From Sanderia malayensis (Eukaryota; Cnidaria; Scyphozoa; Semaeostomeae; Pelagiidae), in the NCBI GenBank assembly GCA_013076295.1, contig RQOL01000906.1:4464001-4528000 (forward strand): a stretch of DNA of 64,000 nucleotides. Reading direction: 5' to 3'. The notes under the pieces are model-generated. The model saw only the letters and a program-made list of their open reading frames with translations, had not been told where the DNA came from and made no database searches. Positions 24,901 to 36,600 of this stretch are shown here, in pieces. The stretch's first letter is position 1. The number at the start of each line of letters is the position of its first letter. The position numbers were made by a program, and so were the translations under genes.

Positions 24901-26638
24901 CCACCATACCGTTGTGTCTTAAAGGGTAAGTAATCCTATGTGTGCAGTGGAACCTTTGAATACAGCACACCGCATAGTATCATTTCATTGAATATGAAGT
25001 CAAAATATGGGTAGCACATAGTGTAGAATATAGTACAGAGCATAGTGCAGCATATAGTACAGCATATGGTGCAGCATATAGTACAGAATATAGTGCAGCA
25101 TACAGTACAGCGTGTAGTACAGAATATAGTGCAGCATATAGTGCAGCATATAGTACAGCATATGGTGCAGCATATAGTACAGAATATAGTGCAGCATATA
25201 GTACAGCGTATAGTACAGCATATAGTGCAGAATATAGTGCAGCATATAGTACAGCATATAGTACAGCATATTGCAGCATATAGTACAGTATATAGTACAG
25301 CATATAGTACAGCATATAGTACAGAATATAGTGCAGCATATAGTACAGCGTATAGTACAGAATATAGTGCAGCATATAGTACAGCATATGGTGCAGCATA
25401 TAGCACAGCATATGTTATAGAGTGCGAAGTTTCATCTTGTTTTGCAATGCATCTTATTTTGCCTTTTTTAGTAGCAGTTGAGGGAGGGCAGGCGAAGACA
25501 ACGAGTAACACGTCGTTGAACACTCTGGCTGTTGTGACTGGCACAACTGGGGGCCTTCTCGGCTTTCTGCTCGTCGTTATCGGTTTCGTTTTGTGTCAGC
25601 GGCGTAGACTTGTGCGGCGCATGCGTCTCGCAACGACCCGTAGAGCCCGAAGCGCAGAAGATGAGAGGATGTTGATTTATTATTCGAACGATTATCATTT
25701 CTTCTTGCCTTCCTACGACGAGGCAATGCGGAGCGAAACTGCCGAGCCGCCTCCATTCGAGGACGTTGTGGAGGAGAATCGACAACAACAACTAAATGAT
25801 CCAGGTATCACGTGCTTTTGTGCCTTTTCTTTGATACAAGCTACTCGGTTCATTTCTGTAGTATATATAACACATGGCTTGTGGCGTAGATGGAGGGGGG
25901 GGGGATTATTGAAAGAGTCCCAATGGGAAAACGAACTCCTTCTGTCTACACAATATGGGATCCATGGTTTTGATGTAGACGGATTCTAAAATACTTAGGT
26001 GAAATTTTGACCTTGCTCTGCCGATAATGCCATTGTTCGAACACCGGTGATAATTGGTTGTTTCTGCGCTATACCAATCATTCACCTCTTTTTTGATTGG
26101 CCAATTTCCATCCTCTTCTGGCTATAATTATTCGTTAGGTTTTCATTTTCGTTCTCTTTCTGACGTACTACTCCGATGAGTGTCAGACGAAAAGCTTTAG
26201 TAGTTATTATGTTTCGCTATGTTTCCAATTTTCAAAGCTATTTTGAAGTTCTGTGCCGATCAAAGATTGTTAAGTACGTTTGTTGATTTTTCAGACGACA
26301 CCGCATCAGAAACATCTGCAGGTGATGACGTAGTGAGCTTACACGAAGAAGAGACTGCTGTTCACGCGGATGCTAACAATGACCATACCGAAACTGCTGC
26401 CGGGGAGGAGTGCGCAGAAAACGATCAAACTGATGCGCGTGATCAACGAATTAGCAGCACTGCTGCCGACGCCGGCGAAGGCTGGCCGAGCAGCTACACT
26501 GTCGTAGTAGAGCCTAATCGAACCGAATCGAATATAGTCACTAATCCGGTTTACGATGAAGAAGTTTTGGACGACAGATCTAGCGTTGTATCCACGGATT
26601 CAAAGGATTCTGTTGATGAAAGCTCGCCCCTTGTCTAA
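21966..26638 (+). CDS. Single-pass membrane protein with four sushi (CCP) domains and one EGF domain, SUSD-like
   Basis: Eight exons: 21966-22050, 22421-22606, 23000-23104, 23754-23954, 24121-24312, 24647-24925, 25472-25804 and 26295-26638. All inner junctions are phase 1, typical of shuffled extracellular modules; total 574 residues. The order is: signal peptide (1-28), CCP1 (29-90), EGF (91-125, with CNEGTCIYQDRTRSYICVCKPGFRGSKC), CCP2 (126-192), CCP3 (193-256), CCP4 with extra cysteines (257-349), a transmembrane segment (about 365-391, GGLLGFLLVVIGFVLC), a basic stop-transfer patch QRRRLVRRMR, and an acidic 170-residue cytoplasmic tail. The tail has LPSYDEAM followed by EPPPFEDV, recalling the PSYDEA...PPxY adaptor motifs of SUSD4/SUSD6-type proteins that recruit NEDD4-family ligases, but here the PPxY-like site carries Phe. 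In vertebrates such proteins control complement or ubiquitylation of receptors; function here is unknown. Confidence 0.88.
23975..24063. mobile_element. Short GCGCCGC inverted-repeat element (family B relative)
   Basis: About 89 bp in a sushi-gene intron. The left side TA-CTGTATTTTTCTTGAGTG plus AGCGCCGC pairs with the right side GCGGCGCTTAATCGAG plus AAACCG-TTA. It shares the 'CTTAATCGA' arm with variant B2. Confidence 0.55.
24330..24485. mobile_element. MITE family C, copy 1 (partial)
   Basis: The right end, GGGTGTTCGAATTAGACAGA followed by GTTGACTG-TA, is nearly identical to the right end of the copy ending at 46686. The left boundary is not clear. It lies in a sushi-gene intron. Confidence 0.6.
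25021..25412. repeat. 12-bp ATAGTACAGCAT minisatellite
   Basis: About 32 tandem units of ATAGTACAGCAT with A/G and C/A variants (ATAGTGCAGCAT, ATAGTACAGAAT, ATGGTGCAGCAT), filling most of the intron between the CCP4 exon and the transmembrane exon of the sushi/EGF gene. Variants follow a higher-order pattern of two to four units. It has long open frames on both strands because the unit is a multiple of three without stop codons in several frames. Confidence 0.95.
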
Positions 26639-27671
26639 GTTTGTTTAACATCTCACCAGCTAAATAAAAGTAATACTCGCCTTCTTGTTGTCCCCGCCCT
26701 TTTAAAGCCCCCTTAATGGATGTGCAATAACGTAATGGATGATTTAATAAACGCCCTAGGCGATTATTCGAAGTATTGATTCATAGTTGCGTTATGTTTA
26801 TCGTTATTTGTTTTGTTTTGATCCTGTTTATATTTTTGTCAGCAAAGAAGGACTATCTGTCTTGTGCGTTTCAGAACCAACCAATCAGTATGGTGTTTTG
26901 TTTCATGTGATGGAAGTTTTCTAGTGTGATTGGTTGGTCTGGAAATATGTCGTTGTATTTGAGTCCTAATGTACTTCTGTAACAATATAATAGTTCATCT
27001 GTCATGTTTTTGTTACGCCCACTTTCGCCCACTTTCATATGACCATAAAAGTACTTTGTTGCAGCGAGCTCGCAACCTTTTGTAATTAGGCAATTTGTAT
27101 AGATGTATAAAATAAATCATGCTTTCTTCTGTTTATATTCCAAATATCTTATTTTAGAGTATTTGATTTCTTTTTAATTATATTATTTGAATTTTAATTA
27201 TTAGGGCAGGTCACTAAAATTGTTTTGTTCAAGTTTTGCTTTGATCAGTTGTTATGATATTGACAATTATTAAATACAATTATCACTGTTATTGTTATAA
27301 TTATGATCATTTGTGTGATCATTATAATTTAGCGATCGTTATCATTATTGTAATTATTTTTCTTATTATGAATTTTCTGTTTGTCACTGCGTAATTTGAA
27401 GACTGGGTCTGCCGCACGATATTACCCAGAGTCCTTTTCTCACATTCTTAGAAACAAGAGTTATCGAGAACCCGTCTGTCTTCAGGGAAATTTTAGTAGT
27501 GCTTCCAAGAAGGACAGCCATCATTCCTTTTTGGTTTTGGATCCACGATGCGAAAAGTCAGCATTGGATAAGCCGCTTTGAAATCGCAATTTTTTACATT
27601 ATGCCGGACGTGAAAAAATAGTCATCAGTGGTCGAAGGATAGTATACGATTATACGCAGTGCATTGAGATA
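26639..27671. other. Intergenic gap between the sushi/EGF gene and the Janus kinase
   Basis: About 1.0 kb. It starts with a worn family-B-like stretch (about 26690-26785, 'AAAGCCCCCTTAATGG' and 'AATAAACGCCCTAGGCGA'), continues AT-rich and ends in the presumed 5' region of the kinase gene. The open frame at 27381-27581 shows no family resemblance and I do not call it. Confidence 0.5.
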
Positions 27672-30600
27672 ATGTTTTCCTTCCCAAGGGCTAGGCCAGC
27701 TTCGAGAAAGGTGCATCTTGTGGACAAGAGGATATTTACGCATTCGTTCGATTCGCAACACGATAAGATTACAGTAAAGGTATGCAGAATAAACTTCATT
27801 GTTGTTATCAATAATGAAAGAATTTAGCAAAGTTATATATTCAAGGGTAAAGGCTATTTGTATCCACGCTAAGGTTTAAATCTTATGCTCGCGTCGGGCA
27901 AAGTTATCTCACAAAGGGCAGCTCCATTGATTTTGGCGGTATCGCAGGGCAGCCAGATATGTTTCTCTCACGGCAGATGATTTATATTTTTCTGTCGTAC
28001 ATCTTTCCTTGTCGGACAGGAGAGGTGAATCGTACCTCTCGACAGTCTGAAAGCGGTGTTTTTAAAATACATTGCCAATGTTTGAATGTCGTGAATGTTG
28101 AATCTTTTCTTATTGAAGATGCTAAGGATGAAGGGCGTTTTTTAAGTTGTCGTGATCTGGCTTAATTTAAATTGCCTGCGGAAAATTTCATTTAAAATAT
28201 CGGATACTTTAATTCTGAATTTCAAAATATAGAACAAGTTGTTTTCTGGGGGATTGCAGGTAAAATTTGTATAGTTAAACTTTAATGCTATCTGCTTGAA
28301 ATGTTAAAAGTGAAAAAATAATAGGTACAAGACATAAAAAATAGAAATATTGAAATTGACATAAATGATTATTGAAATTTTAGACCATCTGGTTCAATCA
28401 ATTTTTTTTAGATTTTTTATCAAAAAGAAAATTTATAATTGAGTCAATATTCCCGGTTTCTTGATGTTTGAAATGCACGACATTTTTCTCTTTTAACTTG
28501 TAATACCTGTCACCCAGGAACAAGGAGGAATGTTGACATCATTCAAAAGCACAATGGGGTATTTCTGAGAAGTCCAAAATTTCTAAGTAACCGCATTTGA
28601 TTGAACGCATTTGATTGAATGACCAAATATGTAGATTATTAATTGACATTTCGTATTGAAGGCTGCACTCAATTTGCTCCATTGCTCAAACATAATATTT
28701 GATTTGAAATATTTTCGGGAATTTTAGTCCTTCTCAGTCTTTGCATTTTAAAGGAAAAAACCTTGTTTTAGATACATTTGAATCAATATTTATCTAAGCC
28801 ATGTTTGTTCTCTGACTCGGGTCTGACTTGTACAATAGAAAGTGAAAGTAGATAGGTATCAGTCATTATCTTGGTAATTTTATTGCTTAATATATTTCCA
28901 GGAACTTATTGCGGAAATTTGTGAACAGGAAGGAATATATCCGATGCATTCGGCACATTTTGGTATCAGCTTGGATGAATTTGGCAAAAAATACATCCCA
29001 TACACAGAAGAGATAAATAATGATGCATTCAAAAAAGAGAACTTGTATTTTAGATTTCAATTCAAGGCTAGTGACTGCACGGCTTTGAAACTAAGAACAG
29101 ATGACAGAGCCGATCGGAAATCAAAAGCATTTGATTACTACCTACGCCAGGTATGTACTGTTAATGACCCTTGAGTTCTGTATTTGTTTTCTCTGTAGTT
29201 GCTACGTATCCTTGGCAACTTGAGCCTCTAGAGCTGGAGTTCAGCCTCCATTCAACCAGTTGCCAATGCTATTGTATTATGGACCATTCTCAACCTTATA
29301 AATCTACCAATGCATCATGATGTAGGAACCTAGGAATGTAGTCAAGAAATGGCTTGTTTTATTGGGTGTTGTTCAACTGTTAGTGGGGTAAATTAATTTT
29401 TGCTATGAAGCAGTGGAAAAGATTTAAGGTTTATTCTGTTGTGTAAATTACATTATATGCAAAGTTGAAATGCTGTGAAAAGAAAGAGAAAGCTAAAATT
29501 GGTCCCTGAACCTCGTAAAAAATTTATCATTTTGATTTTGGTTATGTCTCTAAATTCTTCCATATTTGTATCTGTTTTCAGTGTCGCCATTACTTTGTCA
29601 ATGGAGTGTTCAAAAAGAATCTCTCAAAGTTGGGAGATGATCACAATAAAAAGCAGGAAATGCTGTTGCGAATGGTAATTCTTGAAATGCTCCTGGTGTC
29701 GAAAGATGAGGCAAATACAGTGCAAAAAGATAAAAAATCACATCTTCAACATGTTTTTAATAAAAGGTATATTCATAGATATGTTACATGTAAACAGAAT
29801 TAGTCTGTTTGACGATTGCTTTCCCACGAAACTCAGAGTAACTGAGAATCGGTCGTTTCCTTTTTTGTGATTCTGCTATCGAGGCTCTGTACTTTGTACA
29901 TGAAGCACTTTATGCTGGTGAAGACAGCACTCTTACATGTGATGTGTTACATGTTATATATATACATACAGTCTAAGATTGTAGGGGGGTAAATTAACCC
30001 AGAGAGTTCAACTGACTGCAGCTAGTTTGTAGGGAAGTTAGTTGCCCTGCACTTTATTTGGAGTCTGTTAAATAGAAGATAATTTGACTGTCCTATGAGG
30101 TATCAGATGTTTACTGAAAGGTATGTTAAGGGGGGGGGGTTTACAATTTATAATTTATTCATTCATCATTCATAAATTAATTCATCTAATCTAATTTCAA
30201 CAATATAAAGTACACGTTGCGTTGTGGGTAGTATATTAGCGGTTTATTACGTTAGCGTTTGTCAAAAGAGAGTATTAGAAAAAGACAATATTGGAAAATA
30301 AGCTGGTTAGCAGTGCCGGATTTCTTAGTATTTGTTGATTGCTTAACATTTACTACTTTGAAAAAGCCTACATTCATTTGTAGAGCGTAGATGGGTTATC
30401 AAATAGAAGCCATCTTATTTATCCATTCATTCATATATTTGCTTATTTATTTACTTTGCAATTTTTTTCGCAGCACTGGTAGATTGGAGTCGATTCTTGC
30501 GCAGTACGTTGATAAGAAAGAAGAAGTGAAGAAATGCAAAAGAATCATTGAACGCAGTTTGCAGACGTTTGAAAAAGTCAATGAACCAGAGTTCGATTTT

Positions 30601-33600
30601 CTTCGCGAGATTGAACTCCTGCCCGACTACCAGAAGGAGACGTTTGAAGTCTTCAAGGTGAGATTGTAAAGCTGTAGCGAAAACCCACGTATAACAACCG
30701 CCCAGGCTGATATTTCTGCGGAAAACAATAGATGAAACAATAGTTTATTGTGTTTGAACAATAGGAACAATAGATTCTATTCGCTTTCCAGCCAGGTATT
30801 TTGTTTTCTCTCTGCTGAACAGCAGCCCTACAATAACTTGCTTTCTCCGCCTATGTTTATTCTTAACCCCAACTATGATCTGCTGGTAGCTCGAACCACG
30901 AAGGCACCGATGAAAATGGTTTCAATTAACACCTCGAAGCACATTCGAGCCATCGGGGCTATGAGATGAATACTCGAGTTGAATATTATAATTTGGAAAC
31001 GATGTCCTTCCAAATGGCCGTATTCAAACGAGTCCCACGAGTTTCATTTTTATCCCTTTTACTTTGCGCATATTTCTAACTGTGTGTATTTTTGCTTAGG
31101 TGTACGGCAGCAGGGATAATGTGACATCTCGCGAGAACATCTGGGTGCGGGTGCACCCGAAGAACGGTGTCTCCAGATTGAGAATTATCGATAGTAAATT
31201 CAAGGTTTGCATGCCCAGGATTGTTTACTCCCTGCTCGCCATGCTTCGCCAGACGCCCACATGTTCTTTACTCTTCTCGCGATTTCCTCTTTCAGAAAGA
31301 GGATAACAATTTCCAGTTTGATAACATTGATAGTTTGACAATAAAGGAGACAGAGGACAACGCAATTGCTCCAAAATATCACCTGATTATTGGCATTCAT
31401 AATACATTACCAGAGGTGATCACACGTTCCGTTCTCTGAGTGTTAACAATTGCTCAATTGTTTAGCTCAGTGACCCTAACCCTAACCCTAACCCTAACAG
31501 TAGTTTTAGTTTTAAGAGTATTTAAGTAAGATTCAAAGTCAGTATTCTTTGGGATCGTAACTGTCCTAAATCCATTTCAATCCGTTTGCAGAAGTTTTTT
31601 TCGGATTCGAGATCCGTATTGCAATGCCTGTGCTCCTGGATCGACGGATACCACCGATTACTCGTGGATCAATACGTTTCATTGTATGCAAATGGAAAAG
31701 GTATTTCGCACGCAAGAGGAGCGTTGATTATCGTCGATTCTGGTTCACTCGTTTTTTAATCGTATGAACGGCAAGCAGGTTTTGAATGCAATGCCCTTAG
31801 ATTGCGAGCAAAACACAAACCTTAACATCGCCTTAAAATTTTCTTTAAATGGGAGGTAGAACTTTGTAAAAGAGTACCTGCCGTTCAACAGACTATTTTT
31901 CGAGTTAGAGCAACTCTTAAGGCCCCCGGCCCTTGGTTATCGGATATAGGTCGCATAACATTTTTTCATTATTGCTTGTCAATCGGTATATAGTTCCTAG
32001 CACCGACGTCCCCCCTGTCTGAGTAACATATTACTAAAGACCTCAGGATTGTTGCGCCACTTCTTCTCAGCTTATGAATGCTCTGACAATATTATTGAAG
32101 ATGAAGAGTTACAGTTTTATTATATTTGTTTTTGTTTTATTTCACAGATCATGTGTCTGGCAATAGAGGCATTCACGGACCTATAGAGTACGTAACCATA
32201 ATCTCCTCACACTGTATATTTATTGTTTTAACTATATTCGATTGGGATCTGGTCTGAGAACCTTGGCAATCTTTGAAACCTGAAGCATGTATATTTCGAT
32301 TGATATTATTGCACTTTGCACTTGACTAAACTATGTAATTGCATCGTATAACCTTGTACCGTCTTTTTTATAGACACAGCATATCTGAGAAATTTCTCGA
32401 GTCTTGTGAGAGCACTGAAGGTGATTTTCTAATCCGTCAGCATCGAATGACGCATGGTGACTTTGTGTTGACGATACAGGCAGAGCGTGGCTTTAAGCAC
32501 TATGAGATCTACAAGCTCAAATCCACAAACGATGACGAACCAAAATATAGCATTGATAGGAAAACAAGGTTTTCCACTATTGATCAGCTTGTTGAATTTT
32601 ACGGAGAAAATAAAGTGAGTTAAGCATCATTTAATTGTTCTGTGCCAATTCTGAGACTTTCGAAAGCCAAGTTTCTAATATTGATCGCGTCTTTTGATTT
32701 GTATGTGCCTTATGTGTGTGCCTCAACCTCAGAATAAAATTAGCAATTTTATTATTTTCTTTGTCGGTTGAAAATTGTGCTCAACTAAGTGGTTTGTGTG
32801 TTTTAGATTTCCAAAATGCCACTTTTGAAGAGGAATATAAAGCCAAATGGTAATATATATCTTTTGATATTCAATTTTTTGCATTCTTGTATTTTTCTTG
32901 TATTGTTTTAATAATCAATTTTCTGCATTCTAGTCTTATATTTTCTGTATCTTTCAAATCATTTATACCTTCGTCGAATTCAAATTCCCGCAACGCAGAT
33001 TCCCTCATACAGTAAACATCCGCGTATAAGAACTTGTGAATTCTGCATCCAGCCCATTGTTTAGCCTATTGTCTCTTCTATTGTTTTGAGCAGGGTTTTC
33101 AGCCTGGAAGGTTCGTAATTTACTGGTTCTTATATGCGGGTGTTTACTGTGTCAAAAGTATCAAAAGACTATTATGCCATTCTTATTGCTTCTTGAATTG
33201 TCTTCTTGCAGGCCCTATGCCATTTCTGAGTGATCGCAAAGCGTTGTCATTTATGAAAAGACCCGAACCTTCACCAATCCGAGGAGGAGTTTCCTGGATC
33301 GACTCTAAATCATTGATAAAGATAACACGCTTGCCAGAGGTAACTACGAAATTAATTACATGCTATTACTATTTTATTTTAGGTATTTAGTTTTCAGGTA
33401 ACTATATTATTGCAGCTGCTTTTGTTGATATTTAAATGTTCATACTATTCTTCAGGGGAGATTTGGAGCTGTTTATTTGTGCAAGCAACGCTATGATAAT
33501 TCCACCCAAGATGTCGCTGTCCGAGAATTTACCAATGAAGTCATAAATAAAGAGGTAGCTAAGCTTTATTTTTAAGAAGTTATGGATAACTTGTTTAGTT

Positions 33601-36600
33601 TCTTCAAGTTGTTTTCTATTTCCTTGCTTGTTTAGTTCTTTTGCTTTCTTTATTTTACGTTATTCTTTTTGGTTACATTTCTTCTTGTTTAATTTTTTAA
33701 TCATTTCAACGCACATATCTTTAGTTTTTACATCTGAACCTTTTTTAACTCAGTACTTCTTTAAATCTTTACTTCTTTGCCTCAGTACTTCTCTAATCCT
33801 TTTTTAAATCGTTGCTTTTTAGACTCTTTTTTACTTTCTTGAGTTTCCTTTCTGCCTTTCATTTGTTCATTGCTTACTTGTTACTTTGCATTTCCTTTTC
33901 TTAATTTGTTAATTGACGCATTCACCCCTTTAATTCTCAATCTGCAGGCATTTAACCGAATAGCTGTATATTACCAGAAAATGCAGAGTCATTTGATTGT
34001 CCGCCTTACTGGCTCATCTTCCCCGGAAGACCCAATCAAATTGCTCGCATTTGAATACATGAAGCTTGGACCACTCGACGAACACCTTCATAAAAACAAG
34101 TAGGAATAATTACTCCCACGAGTCTCGCCGCCACTTACAACTCCAAGATTTTTGCTTGGCCCAGACATGCTTTCAAATTTACCTTCAATAATTCATATGA
34201 TAAAACTTTAACTAAAATTCCATGTCAACTGTCAATTTCAACTCTTGGTTTGAAATATCGTACGGCAAATGTACGGCTACCGGCCACATCGGCTAACAAT
34301 ATGTTGTTTTCTTTTGATAGGGATTCGATGAAATATAGATCAATTCTGAAGTATATGATTGATATAACGGAGGGAATGCTGTATCTCGAGAAGTCGATGG
34401 TTTGTAACATTTCTCTGATTCCCACAGTTTCTCTGGTTAGATTTAGGCTTTTTAGCAACACTCTTAATACATTTATTTTTGCATTCAGAAAGCTGTCTTT
34501 AGGCAATTGAATAGTTTTACTTCTTTAGTAATGGGTTTTCTTGTAGTACCGCGATATAACGAATTTTTTACAGAGCTAACCATCTAGACCCTTAAGCTAC
34601 ATTGGAGAGTAATTAATGTTATATCCGACAGCCTAGCCAACACTGGATATAACAAACTGCATTTGGTTCTCTTGTCAGCTCGCTAATATCAATTTGTAAC
34701 CTTATCGAGCTTATATTTTGTTGTTGCTAAGGCCTTGTGGCCGTGGTCCGGAAGGCGAGAGGCTAGGGGCTATGCTCTACAGAGGCCCTTTATCGTGCAC
34801 TTCATTTATCGATAATGGAACGATTGTCAAACTGAATATTTATTGCAGAAAGTGGTGCATGGCAATCTTAGACTGCACAACGTGTTGGTCACGGATGGAG
34901 ATAACATTAAGCTATCCGATGCTTGTTTTGATTGGGTGAGGCAGCAAGAGAAGCAATTGTTAATGGCAGAGATTGTGTCGAGGTAAGGTTACTTAGCGAT
35001 AATATTAACCAATTAATTGTGACTCATGAGAGCTTTCAATTACCTACTGTAAGAGCTTCATTAAGTTCTCTTTTCTATCAAGTCCATCTATCTAATAAAC
35101 CTTTGCTCTAGAATTAAATAAACTCCCCCCCTGGGGGGCTTGATTGGGTTTTTACGTTATTTTTTATGATGCTTCTTGCAACAAGTTTATTAAACAACGG
35201 TCAACAAATTTAAGGGAACTTGGGGTTAATAAAACGAGTTAAAACTTCTACCCCCGCCCCTATAGTCACATCTTTTGTCGTGCAACTCTTTAATACAATG
35301 CCAATAAAACTAATTCAGGAAGCTGGCTTCTTTGTCATTTTAAGTGATCATATTTTTTCTATTTTTGTAGTGGCTACTGGCGTGCCCCTGAAGTTGTTAA
35401 TGGTGAAAAGATGCTCAGTTTTTCTTCGGATGTTTGGTCGTTTGGTGTGCTCCTCTGGGACATCGTGTCCTTGTCAAAACAGTTAGATGAAAATTTAAGG
35501 AAGGAAATGGTAATGATTTGAAAAGTTATCAACCTCTTATAAAGTCATTAAATACTATTGCAAGGTTGATAGCTAGAATGTTTCACTACAGCTGGTTGAT
35601 GGGGCTGTACAACTTATTGAAGTAGCTTGATGGGGCTTTATAGTTTATTGAAGTAGCTTGTTGGGGATGTACAGTTTATGGAGGTAGCTTGATGGGGCTG
35701 TGTAGTCCATGGAAGCTGGTTGATGGGGCTGTATAGTTTATTGAAGTAGCTTGTTGGGGCTAAATAGTTTACTGAAGTAGCTTGTTAGGGCTGTGTAGTT
35801 CACGGAAGCTGGTTGATGGGGCTGTGTAGTTTATGGTGGCAAGAAGGCTCTTATATTAGTAGAGGTGATATAGTGACCAACTGTAGATTTTCGAGTAAAG
35901 ATAACTGTAAGTTGTGTGTTGTACTTTTTTTCAATAGTGTTCCCGTGAATACTTTCTTTAACATTCACTCATATTTTACAGCTCCGACATATGTTGACTG
36001 AAGATTCGCAACGCCAGCCAAGCATAATGTAAGTAAAAAGTCGTAATCATCTATTTATTTCTTCACTCTAGTTTTATATGACAACATTACGTGGTAGTTC
36101 TTGAATTTCTGAATGTTCTGAATAAATCCTCTATCCATAGGTTTTATTGTCCGGATTTTGTGAAAGAGCTTATGTTTGATTGCTGGTGCAAGGAACCTGA
36201 GGTGAACTTTATTTTGCTTAAGCTTTGGATCGACACATACCTTGATGACAGTCACTCGAGTTCACAAGTCTTGAAAGCTCGATTTCGAGATTTAGTTCCC
36301 AATTGTTTGATACATGGAGTATTTTTATTTGATGTTATGTGGTTTATTGACGAGAGTTTCTTTGTCTTCAGCAAAGACCATCGTTTGAACGAATTTACAA
36401 TCTATTAAGACAATACAAGAAAACAGGTTTGTTGATCAGTATCTTCACTTCTTCATTCTTCTTTTTTACTTGAAATCGCAGGGCAATGACACACGCAAAT
36501 ATGTCTTGATCAGCTTAAAAACTCTATTTTCCTTGGGGGGCTCATATAATTTTCTAGAGGTGGGCTTGTGAAGGGGTTTAATGGACAGACAGAGGTTAAT

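Noticed and set aside
24936..25544. 202-residue minus-strand open frame (and two overlapping ones) of Cys/Tyr/Leu-rich repeats
   Set aside because: It is the 12-bp minisatellite read backwards; all frames are open only because the unit has no stop codon. It lies inside an intron of a well-supported plus-strand gene.
27381..27581. 66-residue frame just upstream of the Janus kinase
   Set aside because: Ends in a stop 91 bp before the first FERM exon, has no donor in a matching phase, and no resemblance to a JAK N-terminus.
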